From Chinchilla lanigera (Eukaryota > Chordata > Mammalia > Rodentia > Chinchillidae): DNA of 64,000 nucleotides. Positions 13,601 to 26,635 of this stretch are shown here, piece after piece. The position numbers and the translations under genes are program-made. Positions within the stretch are counted from its first letter, which is position 1, and each line of letters begins with the position of its first letter. Location: the NCBI RefSeq assembly GCF_000276665.1, contig NW_004955423.1, forward strand, positions 5,359,427-5,423,426, written 5' to 3'. The notes below the pieces were generated by a model, which was given only the letters and a program-made list of their open reading frames with translations, did no database searches and was not told the origin of the DNA.

Positions 13601-16600
13601 GACTATTGAGTACGGCCAGTTGTCCATCTATAGACAAGTGATTAAATAAACCATGACCTATCCAAGTATTGAAATGCTATGACTGTATTAGTTTCCTACT
13701 GCTGCTGTAACAGATTCCCACAAATCTAGTACCTTAAAGCAACACAAACTAACCTTTTAGAGCTGCATGTCAGAAGTCCAGAAGGGGTCTGGAAGGCCTT
13801 CCTGCACTGTTTCCTGAGGCTCCTTGCCTTTTCTAGCTGTTAAAGTTTGACAACACCCCTTGGCTTATAGTCACATCATTCCAACCTCTTCTTCCTAAGC
13901 ACAGCTCCTTTTGGTGACTCTTAAACCAACTATCTCCCTTTTTCCCTTCTATAGACCTTTGTGATTATATTGGGTTCCCTGGATAATAAAATCAAGCTCT
14001 TTAATTTAAATCACATAAGCAAAGTTTCTTTTATCATGCAAGCTAATGTGTTTACAGATTTTGAGTTTCAAGATATGGACAGCTTGGAAGATCATTATTC
14101 TGATTTTTTTTTTTTTTGAGACAAAGTTTCACCATGTAGTTCAGGCTGGCCTTGAATTCACTATGTAACCCAGGCTGGCCTCAAACTTACATTCTCCTAT
14201 CTCAGCCTCCCAAGTGCTAGAATTGCTGGCATGAGCCTCTCTTTTTTAAAGGTGCTAATACTGTTCCTGGGGGATCTATTCTGCTGACCTAGTTGCCTCC
14301 CAAAGGCTGCACCTCCTACCACCATTACCATGGAAGCCAGGATTTCAACGTACGGATCTGGGGGATGTAAGCCTTAGGTCCACTGCGCTCAACAACACTG
14401 GCTTTTTCCTTGACCGGTTGCTCTCCCACCTCTGCTGATTTGCCTGAAGGGCCGTAGAGGAGTCACCTACACACTGCAGAAACTCGTTTCTAATCCTGTT
14501 TCTCTTAGCTCACCTTCCTGGGATATGCACGATCATAGCCAGGGTTTTGTTCGCACTCTGTCCACCCAGGCAATGGGAAGATCAACTACTTCGCAAGATC
14601 CCTGGTTGGTTTCCACACTTAGCTATAACAAGTCTTTCCACAGCTTACCTCGGTAAAAACCAACTTAGTATCTCTTGTGACCAAGTAAGCCATCTTTATC
14701 TAATCCCCCATTTGAATTTGCATTTTCATGACTCTTTTTCAGCTTGTTACATTAGATTTGATCATTTACACGGAACTGGTTCCTCTATTACTCTGCAGAG
14801 TTTAATAGGCACTTGAGTGACTTTTTTGCCAAAAATTCTACTCAAATGATCTTTATTTATTATACCAATAAATGAAGTAATGACTAATATTACCATATTT
14901 CCTTTCCACACTATCAATCTTAACTTACAGGAAGCTGTGGCCCAAGCTCTCTGGGTTGACATCCAGCGCATGGACAGCCCAGAGTGTTACTTTAATTCTT
15001 TGCCAAAAGAATTGGAGGTAAAAAGAGATCGGATGGCACGTTTACTAGAAAGTGCTGGCCTGAAACCCATAGTTCCTGATGGAGGATACTTCATCATTGC
15101 TGATGTGTCTTCATTAGGTTTGTAAAGGTTTTTATTATTTCAAATATATACAAAGCCATTGCAGCGTTTTTCTCTAAAAAAATAAAAGGGCAGATTTCAA
15201 CAATATAAACATTTTCTACAATTATCATTTCTACCTGAAATGTGACTGTTGTTAAATTGTTGGTGTGTAGGTATCTCTTAAATGATGAATTGCAGTCATC
15301 CTGTTCTGGTGTATATTTTAAAAAACTCGTACATAAAATAATACATGTGCCCTGCATTCATTTGGTAAAATTTTAATTTCTTTTTTGCTTAACAAAAAAG
15401 ATATAGTGTTTTATTGCAAGATTTCTAGAAATGTTGAAGCCATTAGGAAATGTTGCCCTTTGAGAATATAATGAAATAAAATAAGAAAAATAACATGTAT
15501 TGAAATTCTACTATATCCAAGCACTCAAATGCCCTTTTGAAAAAAGCTGTGTTAGCGCCTTTGCAGACAAGAAGACTTACAAGGTGTTAAATAGCTTACC
15601 CAGAGTCACACAGCTAGTTCTGTCTCCAAAAACCCATGCTCTTACCTTACATAAAGCTGATAGACATAACTCTAACATGCCACCAACAATCTAGAAGTTA
15701 GAAATATAATAATGTTATATGTATATACATATATATTGCACTATTGATAATAGTAAACTTTATAGCATGTTTATTGACAGAAGTAACAGCTATATAGTTT
15801 TTAAATTTGATTTATTATAAATCAAACATATGTCACTTGAAAAACTAGTGTTTCATTTATACCAAACTTTAGAGAATTGGAAAGAGTACAAAATAATCCA
15901 CTTTTGTAACAAAACAGAAAAAAAAAAAAAAAAAAAAAACAGCAGATACATTTTAACTTCTCTGATACACAGGCATTTCACATTAATTGTTTCTACTTCT
16001 TATGCTATTTTACGATCATCTTCACAGATTTCGGGAAGATGTCATGACTGGCACGTACTTTGGTCCTGAGGTCTCTCTCTAGAGCCTAACAAGGCTATGG
16101 GGGAGGTGGCTGTGGGTGTTTACAGTGTGCCATCCCATAATACTTCCCTACCTGGTGACCAGCCCTGCTGTGCGTGCCCTATGTCCCTGTCGTGAGAAAC
16201 TCATTTGTACTGACAGAGCCCCTCATGGCTCTCGTCTCTGCCCAAGAGGAAAGTCGCGCTCAGTTGTATCACTCAGGTGAGCGGAGGCAGGACAACAAAG
16301 CCCACAGGATGAGAGCAGTGTTACTGGCGGATCCCAGAGGGAAGCAGGGCTCACAGGAAGGAAGGAGACTCCTGGGAAATGGATGCTCAGCCAGGGGCTG
16401 GAGAGCAAGAGAGAGAACGAGGGAGCTGACAGCCAGAGCCTTCCAGGGCATCACGCACACAGGTGTCCACAGCCAGACCTGGTGGCCAGGCGCAAGCTCT
16501 GTGGGGCTGGGCTTGTGTGAGGGGCGGTCAGTGTGGCACGTCTCTGCAGCCCCTGAGGCGCATGGGTCACTGGAGCAAACCAAGTAGGTGTATCTGGCTG

Positions 16601-19600
16601 TCCGACAGGGAGGTGTTCCCCAGGAGATCTCCACACAAGAAACACATCTAAGGAGAACCAAGGAGGCAGAGAGCTAGAAACTGTGTCCAGGGTGTCACGT
16701 CCAGGGGATGAACACACCTATTCCGCTGAGGTGAGCAGCTCACCTTGACCGTAAACTCAACACCAGTAATGCATCAAAGATACAAAGTTTAGAAAGGAAG
16801 AGACTTTGTTGGAAAGGAGGATAAGGGAGAAGCTAGATAGCTACCCTGATAAGAATCAGGGTAGGGGGCTCTGGAAATTCAGGACCTGTCATGGACCCGT
16901 TGTTCCTGGCCTGTCTTATCCAGGGTCACAAAGCCTCCCCCTCCCTGGAATTTTCCATAACCTGATTGGTTCCCTGGGCTGCCTTTGGTTTAGGCTGGCC
17001 CCCTTGCCTACGTCATTTCCTCCAGAGTTCTATTTATATAACTTCTTTCTGTCTGTTTATTTGTCCTAGTCAGGGCCTTATCTCTGGGGCAGGCAGCTGG
17101 TTGGCAGGAAGGAGTCTTACTCATGGTTAGCTTAGCGTTAGTAAAGGGATGTGTGGATGTCTGTTGTAATATAGCCTAGAGCGGATCATATAGTGTCCCC
17201 AGAGTGAATGCACATGTAGGTGTGTTAGGGCATAAGTGTGAGTGCGTACGGAATAAGAGCTTACCCCAAAGAAAGTCAGCGCCCTCTGCACCTCTGCTTC
17301 CCCCGCATTCCAGTGGAGCTGCGGAGGGACTGCTGTCTGGGCTTGACACTGCGCATTTGGCACTCTCTGTACTCCACCTGGGAGCCCTTTCTCTGGTCTT
17401 TTGGTGCAAATCCCAAGGCTGTTTGGTGTCTCTCTTTACCTGGGCTTTCTCTTTCTCTACCTGTGTCCTTGATGTTGTTCCCAAGGGAATTTCTCCAGTA
17501 AAGTTTCAACTCCTAATCAGGGTTAGCTAGAAAAATAAATGTGGCCCCTATCCTATTTTCTCTCTGCCTACAACCCCTCCCCCTACAAGGGTGACTAGTC
17601 CCTGAAAAGACACTGAAGCAACTAAAATTATAAGAGTTTATTACCTGGGGTTTGATTCAAACTGAAGTAAGCTTCTCTCTTACATTTCTTAATCTGCTGT
17701 GAGAGAACAGGCTACGTGTTCTTGCAGTCTTACTCCCACAGAGTTGTATTTGGCAAAATCCCAAGTCCTACTCTTTTGTTTGTTTGTTTTGGTTTTGAGG
17801 CAGGGTCTCACTATGTAGCCCAGGATGCCCTCAACCTCAGGCGATCCTCCCGCCTCATCCTCCCAAGTGCTGGGATTACAGTCATGTGCCACCACACCCA
17901 GCTTTCTCTATACCTGATCTAAATGTGCAGCTCACTTTATGAGATGATAGGAAGAAAAAGCTCAGTGTTATGGTTTAGATCTAGAATGTGTCCCTGAGCT
18001 CTCGTGTGCCCAGGGCTTTTGGAAGGTGATTGAGTAGGCATCAGTGGATTTAACCACTCATGAGTTCAGCGGCTGAATATGCTGTAAGGAAGGGACTGAG
18101 TGGTCATGTGCAGTTTAGGCTGGTTTTGAGCTCACTGTGTAGTCCAGGCTGGTCTTGGACTTGCAGCGATCCTCCTGCCTCAGCCTCCCGAGTGCTGAGA
18201 TTACACATATGCGCCACCACGCCTGATTTAGAAAGCCTTTTTGATGATGGGAGACTGGATGGGGAAGATGTCCTTTCTTTATGTTCTCTTTCTCCCATGG
18301 AGAAAAATGTTAATCTCTGTAAAATCACGCTACAAAGGGAAAAAACTTTTATTTTATTGTTTCATCTGTTTTTTTTTAATTTGCTGTGTCTGAATTTTTT
18401 CACATACTAGCAGTTGTTTATATCCATTCTTGAAGATAAAAAATAAAAACTTCCACTTGATGGTAGCTTGAGAGTAAAAGTAAACCATAACATTTGTGAA
18501 CACAGTAATAATTTCTCTTTGTAAATTAATAACAGTGGTGCAATGATTAATATTTATCAAGAATTTGAGATATAGTAGGTATTATATTAAGAGCTTTGCA
18601 CATGTCACATTCTCAAGAAAACCATACAAGATAGGTTCCGTGCCCTAGTGGTTGATGAGAATAAGCAGAGAATCAAGTATTTTACTGAAGTTAGCCAACT
18701 AATCAGCCATAGAACTTGACTCCGAGTTAAGACATCCATGCCTAAACAGTGAATTTAGCCTGCTAAGCATCTTTGCCACCTATGAGCTTCACCCTAGAGC
18801 TAAAAGGAGGAACACTTGATTAGAAGGAAAGGTGATGGCTAAGGAGATAATTACTGTTGTCTGGTGAGAATGCACTCAGGATTGTGGAGAAGCTAGAATA
18901 CCAACGCCAAGTCAGGTTTTCATAGACTGCTTAAATATGCTAATACGTTTGGTTTCAACTCTCACTTTTAATAAAGAATGACTTTGCTTCCTTTGTTTCA
19001 TCCCCTTGAGGGGCTCTAGCTTAGTCATTTCAAAAGAAATAAATTCCAACTTCCTTCTAACTACAAAGCCTTTGTAATGTATTTATTCCCTTCTTTTCTT
19101 CTCAGCACTATGGCAGTCAATTCCTATTTCTCTAAGTTATCACAAAGACATACTAACAAAAATGTTTAAATGAGTAGTACGGTGCATCAGGTACAGTTAA
19201 TGACCTCTGTGCTTACTTCTGCACCCAGAGGTAATCATGTCTTTATTCCTGGGCTATCTTTATACCTTGAATTACCTACTAGTGTGTACTTGTCAGGTGG
19301 AGCTCTTACATAATTTACAAGTAGATTCTAATATTATTAAGCTGTCATCTTGTTAGGGCCAAACTTAAATTAAACATACATACATGCATATATCTTGATA
19401 TAGTAGTTTAACTTCCTCATCTATAAAGAGAGAATTGTAGCTTGCTCTCAGAATTGTTGAGACTACTAAATGAGACAACCATGCCACATGCTTAACAAAT
19501 AGGAAGTACTCAAAAAGTGGTAGAATATTATTCATGTTATTATATGGAAATTTTACCTTCTCCTTAAAGCATAGGGGAAACTGGAAAGAAAATTATCAGG

Positions 19601-22600
19601 TAAAAAGATATAATGAATATATATTTATATATCTACTTATAAATATAATTTATATACTTGTAAATATATATATATATATATCTTCAGTGTCAAGCCTTTT
19701 CAAAGATTAATTTGAAAAACACCCACTGGTATTAATTAATTAAAAAAGTAAAATATGTCTCTCAGTTTGTTCTGAGTAATAAACTACAAACTTCACTGAT
19801 TACAGTAACCATCAATATTGGGTATTTAGGGGCATTCTAAAAGATCTAAGAGTACAAGCCAATAAAATTCAAACAATGTGAAATGTAGATTGCTGCAGTG
19901 AATGCCAGAAAAATACCCTGCCCAGACTTGTAAGCAAGACTGATAGAAATGATAGGAATGGAAATACACATCTGAAGTTTTTTTCCCAAATGAAAAAATT
20001 GTTAAATATCTTAGTATATGGAAGCAGCAGACAAACAACTATAACATTGGAAAGATGTGAACATTCCTTGTTTATAAATAATAAATAGTGTTATTTTATT
20101 CATTCAACAAATACGCTTTTGATTCCTTGCTGACCTAAGAGTTGGGGATGCGATACATTGCAAACTAAACACTCTACCCCCACGGAGATTAAAATCTCTA
20201 AGTAATGTGGTTATTACTGATAAAGACAGATTTACTTATTATTTCCTTAACAGTTACTGCGGAGTTCTGTTTCTAGGTGGAAAGGCAGCACTCACTCACC
20301 CTTTCCTTCCCGTTTGCTGCTCTCTGCCTGCGCCAACAGCTTGCTGTGCGTGCTTGACCAGGCGCATGTGGGCACCGCCATAGGGTCTCAGTGCCTTTCA
20401 TCTGCGCATGCCTCCCTTTGCGCTCACAGTGCACTGCGAGACTCCAGCATGTTGCAAATATCTGCCAAGAAAGTTCTCAGCTAAAGCAGATTAAATCAGG
20501 AGAACATTCTGAATCTCAGTGGACTTAAGTGAAATACATGTCATCGCAAATATAATTCAAAAGCAACCTAATTTTCATTGTTGCTTTAGATGCTGACCTC
20601 TCTGACATGAAGAACAATGAACCTTATGACTATAAATTTGTGAAATGGATGACGAAAAACAAGGTAATGTTTGTTGGCCTTTGCATTATTGTGTTGCATT
20701 TTATAGTTGATTTATGAAGGAAACTTGCTCACAAGCTCTGAAAAACATTGGTTGTAACTTTATTACCTGATTTTTCACTGTGACTTTTGGGGGGTTTTTA
20801 AAAACATTTTTCATTTTATAAATGGTTGTACATATTTAAAAATATCAAGCTAGGCACTACAGTACACACCTGTAATCTCAGAACCTTGGGAGGCTGAGGC
20901 AGGAGGATTTTGAGTTTAAACCCAGCCTAGAGAATTTAGTGACTTAGCAAGAGCCTGTCTCAAAATAAAAAATAAAAAATGTGCTGAGGATGTAGCTCAG
21001 TGTAAAGGCTCTAAGTTCAAGCCTCCAAATGGAAAAAAATAAAGTGTAGTGTCTGTTGCCTCAAAATTAGCATTTTAAATGTAAATGATGTACAGTGGAA
21101 CAACGCTTGGTGAATTCCTACCATTTTGTCTAGTGAAACTCTGTATTATCTCTAATAATTATTTTGTTATTCTCTTTAATGGTTTGAACAATCTTCCATT
21201 CTTGACATCCGGTAATCTGAGCAACAGTAGTTGAAGATAACAATATGTAATATAATAACCACTGTTAATTCCTATCGTTTTGTTTGAAACCCTGTATCAC
21301 TTTTAGTGTGCTTGCTTTGTTTTGTTTATGTTTGTGATGTTGGCATGCTGCTATTTTTTTTCTTTTACTATTCTCTTTAAAATTAAAAAGTATAGGGGCT
21401 GGGGATTTAGCTCAGCGGCAAAAGCGCTTGCCTGGCAAGCGCAAGGTTGTGAGTTCGGTTCCCGGTACCAGAGGAAAAAAAAAAAAATTAAAAAGTATAA
21501 TAAAAATGTTTTAAAAATAAATGTAAGTGGTTTGGCTATTATTTAATCCTATTTATTTTTTTCAGAAACTATCAGCCATCCCTGTGTCAGCATTCTGTAA
21601 CTCAGAGACTAAATCACAGTTTGAGAAGTTTGTGCGCTTTTGCTTCATCAAAGTAAGTTTCCTGATCCACTCATAAACCCATTCAGAATATCTTTCTTTC
21701 TGATTTACAGATCATCTTTTTTTCTATTGCTAAAAATCATAACCTCATGTGCATTTCTAAATTTTGATTTGCTGCCTTGAAATTAACTGTATAATGGAAC
21801 AAAATTCAACCTCTTTCAGGGAAGGCAACATAATCCAGACACTTTACCAAGTAACAATGCCCAGCATACAATAGGAAGTTCCTAGATATGTAAAAACACG
21901 AGAAAAATGTGACCTATATTTAAAAAAGGAAGTATTCAATAAAAATATACCTGGCGGTGCCTCAGAAGTAGGAATTAGCAGAAAATGGTTTTAAAACAGA
22001 TATTATTACTATATTCAATAAATTAAAGGAAAATATGGTCAGAGGAATTAGAACCTAAAAAAAAATCAGGTGGAAACTCCAGAACTGAAAGGTATAATCC
22101 CTAATATGAAACATTTTGTCAGACTTAGCAAAGAATTGAAGCTGTCAGTAAGAAGGGAAGTCAACTTGAATATAGATCTGTAGAAATGTCTAATCTGAAA
22201 AAAATGAAAGAATAATTATTTTTTTAAAATGGAAATAGTACCAAGTGATGATGATATGCATTCCTTTGGAGTATCACAAATAAAAAATAACAAAGGATTG
22301 TGTTCAGTGTGGTCAATCTTGCATTGTGGCTGCCCTCACCCTGTTTAGAGTATGTTAGGAATTGAACTCAGGACCTTACAACTGCCAGGCAGGTGCTTGT
22401 GCCACTGAGCTATATCCCCAGCCCAAGTATACTTCTTTTCCTGCTTTTATTTGACCAAACTCACTCTGCAGCACCTGTTTCTTTTCCTAAACTTAATAAA
22501 ACTTGGCTATTGTTTAAAAAATAATAAAGGAAGAAACAAAGGAAAAAATATGGTAGAAACAATTATTTTAAGAAATAATCAGCCAGGGGTAATGGTGCAA

Positions 22601-25600
22601 GTCTGTGATCCCAACATTTGGAGAGCTAAGGCAGGATGATCACAGGTTCGAGCCCAGCCTGGGCTACATAGTGCGTTCAAGACCAGCCTGTACTACACAG
22701 CAAGTCCCTATCTTAACCTCCCACCCCCTAAAAGAATTTAAAAAGAAAAGAAATAATGGACAAAATTTTCTCATATTTGGTGAAAAGCAACTTAAAAATC
22801 TCAAAAGCTCAGTCAGCTGTCACAGGATTTGAAACAAAACAAAACCTGGGCTTGGTGGAGGCTCTCAGCACTTACAAGGAGAATATGAGAATCATGAGTT
22901 CTAGGCCAGCCTGGACTACAGAGTGAGACCATGTCTCAAAAAAAAAAAAAAAAAACAAAAAAAAAACCTAGGCCAGGCATAATTACACTCTGAAATCTAA
23001 AGTAAAGAGAATGTTGTTAAAACAACCAGAGAAAAACCACACATCCTGTGCACAGAACAAAGATTGGAACGTTAACTATCTTCTCATCAGGAACAAACAA
23101 AACCAGAATATAATGAAATATCATGTTCAAAGAACAGAAATAAAAAAGCTATGTCAGCCTCTACTGTTCGATATCTGTGAAAATATTCTTTAAGACTTAA
23201 AATAAATGACATTTCTGACAGACAAAAGCTGAGAGAACTCTGCTGATGGTGATCAGATCTGTATTTAAAAAGATTCTGAAGATTTTATTGCCATTTTTAA
23301 GATGTTACTGGCACTAAAAACAGTCTTACTGAGATAAAAGCGCTCTCTATGCCAACTTATTCTTCTGAAAATCTTGTCAGAATAATGTGAACACTTTCTT
23401 TCAGAAATAATCTATAAACAAACTATGGAAGGCCTGTTCAAAATAGGATATAAATGTTAACATCCTGACAGTGTAAGTATTCAATCGATTTAAATGTAGA
23501 AGTAAAAGTAAGGTTAATAATATTACCTTACAATGGATCTAGAATTATGCCATTGCTTTTAGTAATTGTGTTTCCTTGGAGCTAGAAAGTTTCTCCAGTT
23601 TGCTTTGACCTTTGTGATTTTGATACTTTCTGAAAATTATCAGCCAACTCTTTAGAAGAAAGCCCCTGAATTTTAGTCTATGTTTCCCCATAATTAAATG
23701 GAAGCTGCTCACTTTGGCAAGAAAGCACAGAAGTGCTGCTTATTTCTTTTTATTGCATCAGAGGTACATGATTTCAATTTTGCTCTTACTGGTGTAAGTG
23801 GATTAAATGGTATTTGCCAAGCTTTTTTACTGTGAAGTTGCACTTTTTCCATTAAAAAATATTGGATATTTTGCAGTAAAGTACTTTGAAACTATGAAAA
23901 TATTCCATATCACATAAACCAATTTATTCATTTTACCTATTCATTGGTATCAGTAGTGACTCTCTGATCCCTATTTTGTTCATTGGAATCAGCCATTTCC
24001 AGTAAGTCCTCTTAGTAGAGAGTGGTGCTTACAAACCAACATTAAACAGTAAGAGCACTCACTGTCGTTGGGTTGTTGGTGTTCCCAGATCCTCCCAGTA
24101 GACAGAGGTGGGGAATATATTAATGCATATGCATGCATGCACACATTCATATATAATGTAGTCTGTGTTAGGCAGTCTTCCTGTCTTTGGGACACAATAC
24201 CCAATACTCACAGTTTAAAGGAGGAAATAGCCAAGTGTGGTGATGTACACCTATAATCCCAGCGCTTGAGAGACTGAAGCAGGAGAATCATTATGAGTTG
24301 GAGGCCAGTCTGGGCTACATAGTGAGTTCAAGAACAGTCTGAACTACATAGCAAGACCCCATATCATGCAACCATAAAAACTGAAATAAAAGAGAAAATG
24401 TTTGTTTTTGCCTATGGTTTCAGAGGGGTTAGTCTGTGGTCTGCTGGCTCCAAGGCAAGAATATCATGGTGGAATCTGCTTAGTTCATGGCAGCCATTAA
24501 GCAAGCAGGCATCAAGGAGGAAGGGGCCAAGGACCATATATAATCTCTGAGGTCACTCGTCAGTGACCCATCCAGAAACCTCCCAACTTATGCTTTACTA
24601 ATTTCCTGGGAGTTTCTTAGTCAAGTCAAGTTGACATATCATGATTAAAGTCCTCCCTCTATCTAGAAGGAGTTCCAGGACCACCAAATATCATAATTTG
24701 TGAATGCTCAAGTCCCTTATCTATGCAGTGTAGTATTTGCACGCAACCTCAATTATCTCTGGGCTATTTATAATTTAATACAATGTAAATGCCATGCAAA
24801 TAGTTGTTTTACACTACTGTTTGTTTAGAGAACAAAGACAAAAAAATCTGTACATGTTCAGTACAGACATAATTTTTTGTTGTTGGATTTTGTTTTGCTG
24901 TTGTTTTTATTTTTTTATTTTTTTGTGGGGGAAACAAGGTCTCATTATGTAGTTCAACCTGGCCTTGACCTCACTGTGTAGCCCAGGCTGGCCTCATACT
25001 CACAGCAATCCTCCTGCCTCTGTCTCCCAACTGCTGACATTACAGGCCTGTACTACCATGCCTGGCTGAGAATGTTTTTTGAGATAGGGTCTCCATAATT
25101 TCTTTTTTTCAAACATCTCCAATTGGCAGTTGATTCAGATGCAGAACCAGTGGACCTAGCGGACTGATTATGTACATATTTACTTCTCTATTTATATGTA
25201 TCTGTAGGGACAGAGTTCCACAGGAGGGGGAAGAAATAGAATAAGGGCCTCATTAGACTTTATTAAAGAAATTAGTAGAAAAATCTTACTAAAAGCTGCT
25301 TTTACTGCTGGCAAATCACTGGCTAATCCTGGCTAAAGGAGTTAAAACTTCACTAGAGGAATTCCTTTAGGAGCAATTAAAAGGACAATGATAGACAGAG
25401 AAAGAAAGAAACCAGACACAGAAAGGCACCAGATAGCACACACAGCATAAGAATTTACAAGCAAAGAAGGACTGCTCCCTAACAGAGAGATTAACCAGAG
25501 CAAGAGCTGGTAGGCAGAGCACGGAGGAAGCCAGGAGCCCAGAAACCAGAATAACTCCCCACTCCAATAAAATGTAAAGGAAGCAACTCAAGAAAAACCT

Positions 25601-26604
25601 TTAGAGAGAGAGTGTGTGTGCACACGCGCACTTTGGTGTCACTCTATTAGTGCACTAGATACCCACACATCCCCTTACTTAATCACTAATTCTAAGCTGC
25701 CTTTCAATAAGGCTTCTCCTAACCAACCTATAAATCCCAGGGATAAGGCCTGACAAGGACAAAAGGGGAGGAGAAACTCAAACAAAGCACACTACAAGGG
25801 ATGTCCACATGGGCGAAAGAGCCTGGGTTAGGGTCTTGAGGCCTGGGACCCATCCAAAGACAGCCTAGGAAGCCAATCAGATTGTGACAAGCTCCCAGTG
25901 TCCACCTGGAAGGAAGGGTCCCTATCTCTGGTAAAAGAAGCTGGGGACAAAGCCTCAGGGACATCTGTCTTTTTCCAGACACCCTGCCCTCTCTCTGGTG
26001 CAGTTTTGTTTCTGGCTTCTGCTTTTTTCACCTTACAGATAAATCCTCTTCCTTTCTTAAACTCCACCCTTCTAATTTATTATTGGTGCTAAGGTTTCAA
26101 TTCCAGCTAGTAGCTCGCTGCAGTTGTGACAGTGCCCAAATATATTGAAAACTACCAACAAATTTCATCCCAGCTTTTTCCCTGTCCATATTTGTAACTC
26201 CCTTCTTCAGCGGTGAAAAGCCTAGAGCCATGATTTAATTATGTGATTGATCAGTGCTTCTCTCTATATGTGATCAATGTCCCATTGGTGCCAGCCCTCC
26301 CCCACCCACTCACCCAGATCTCGGGGTGGATACCCTTCATCCACCCAGGTCAGGACAGTTTGAACCACGCTGCTTCCACCCCCTGATGTGGTCACAGTTC
26401 TCCCCTGCCTTGGCTTCTGAACCCCATGCCCACCTGCTCTCACCCTCCCATGATGGTGCCCTCCTCTGGGTCCCCAGGACCCCACTCCAGGCCACCGCTG
26501 CCTCTCACTGCATGGATACCCTCCTCGAGCTGGGGATATAGCTCAACAGCACAGCAGCTGCCCGGCAAGCATGAAGTCACGAGTTCAATTCTCGGTACCA
26601 AAAT

Positions 26605-26635
<31 letters not shown>

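Larger units (their letters stand above)
15118..20589 (+). other. KYAT3 intron between w7 and w8 (5.5 kb)
   Basis: Holds MIR pieces (~15490-15640, ~18560-18760, 19405-19530), an LTR (16693-17587), B1s (17790-17903, 18111-18228), a MaLR-type LTR start (17968) and an AT-rich simple repeat (~19610-19682). The rest shows nothing I recognise. Confidence 0.65.
20664..21565 (+). other. KYAT3 intron between w8 and w9
   Basis: Almost wholly repeats: a B1+ID dimer (20850-21035), the second copy of the 120-560 repeat (21085-21390) and an ID-like SINE (21395-21486) ending 79 bp before the acceptor. Confidence 0.75.

Noticed and set aside
16174..16717. Overlapping ORFs of up to 137 codons on both strands
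   Set aside because: They lie in KYAT3 intronic sequence at the edge of an LTR. Open frames on both strands reflect GC composition, not coding.
26602..26628. Direct repeats that might suggest a CRISPR-like array
   Set aside because: This is an AAAT simple-repeat SINE tail; the organism is a mammal.
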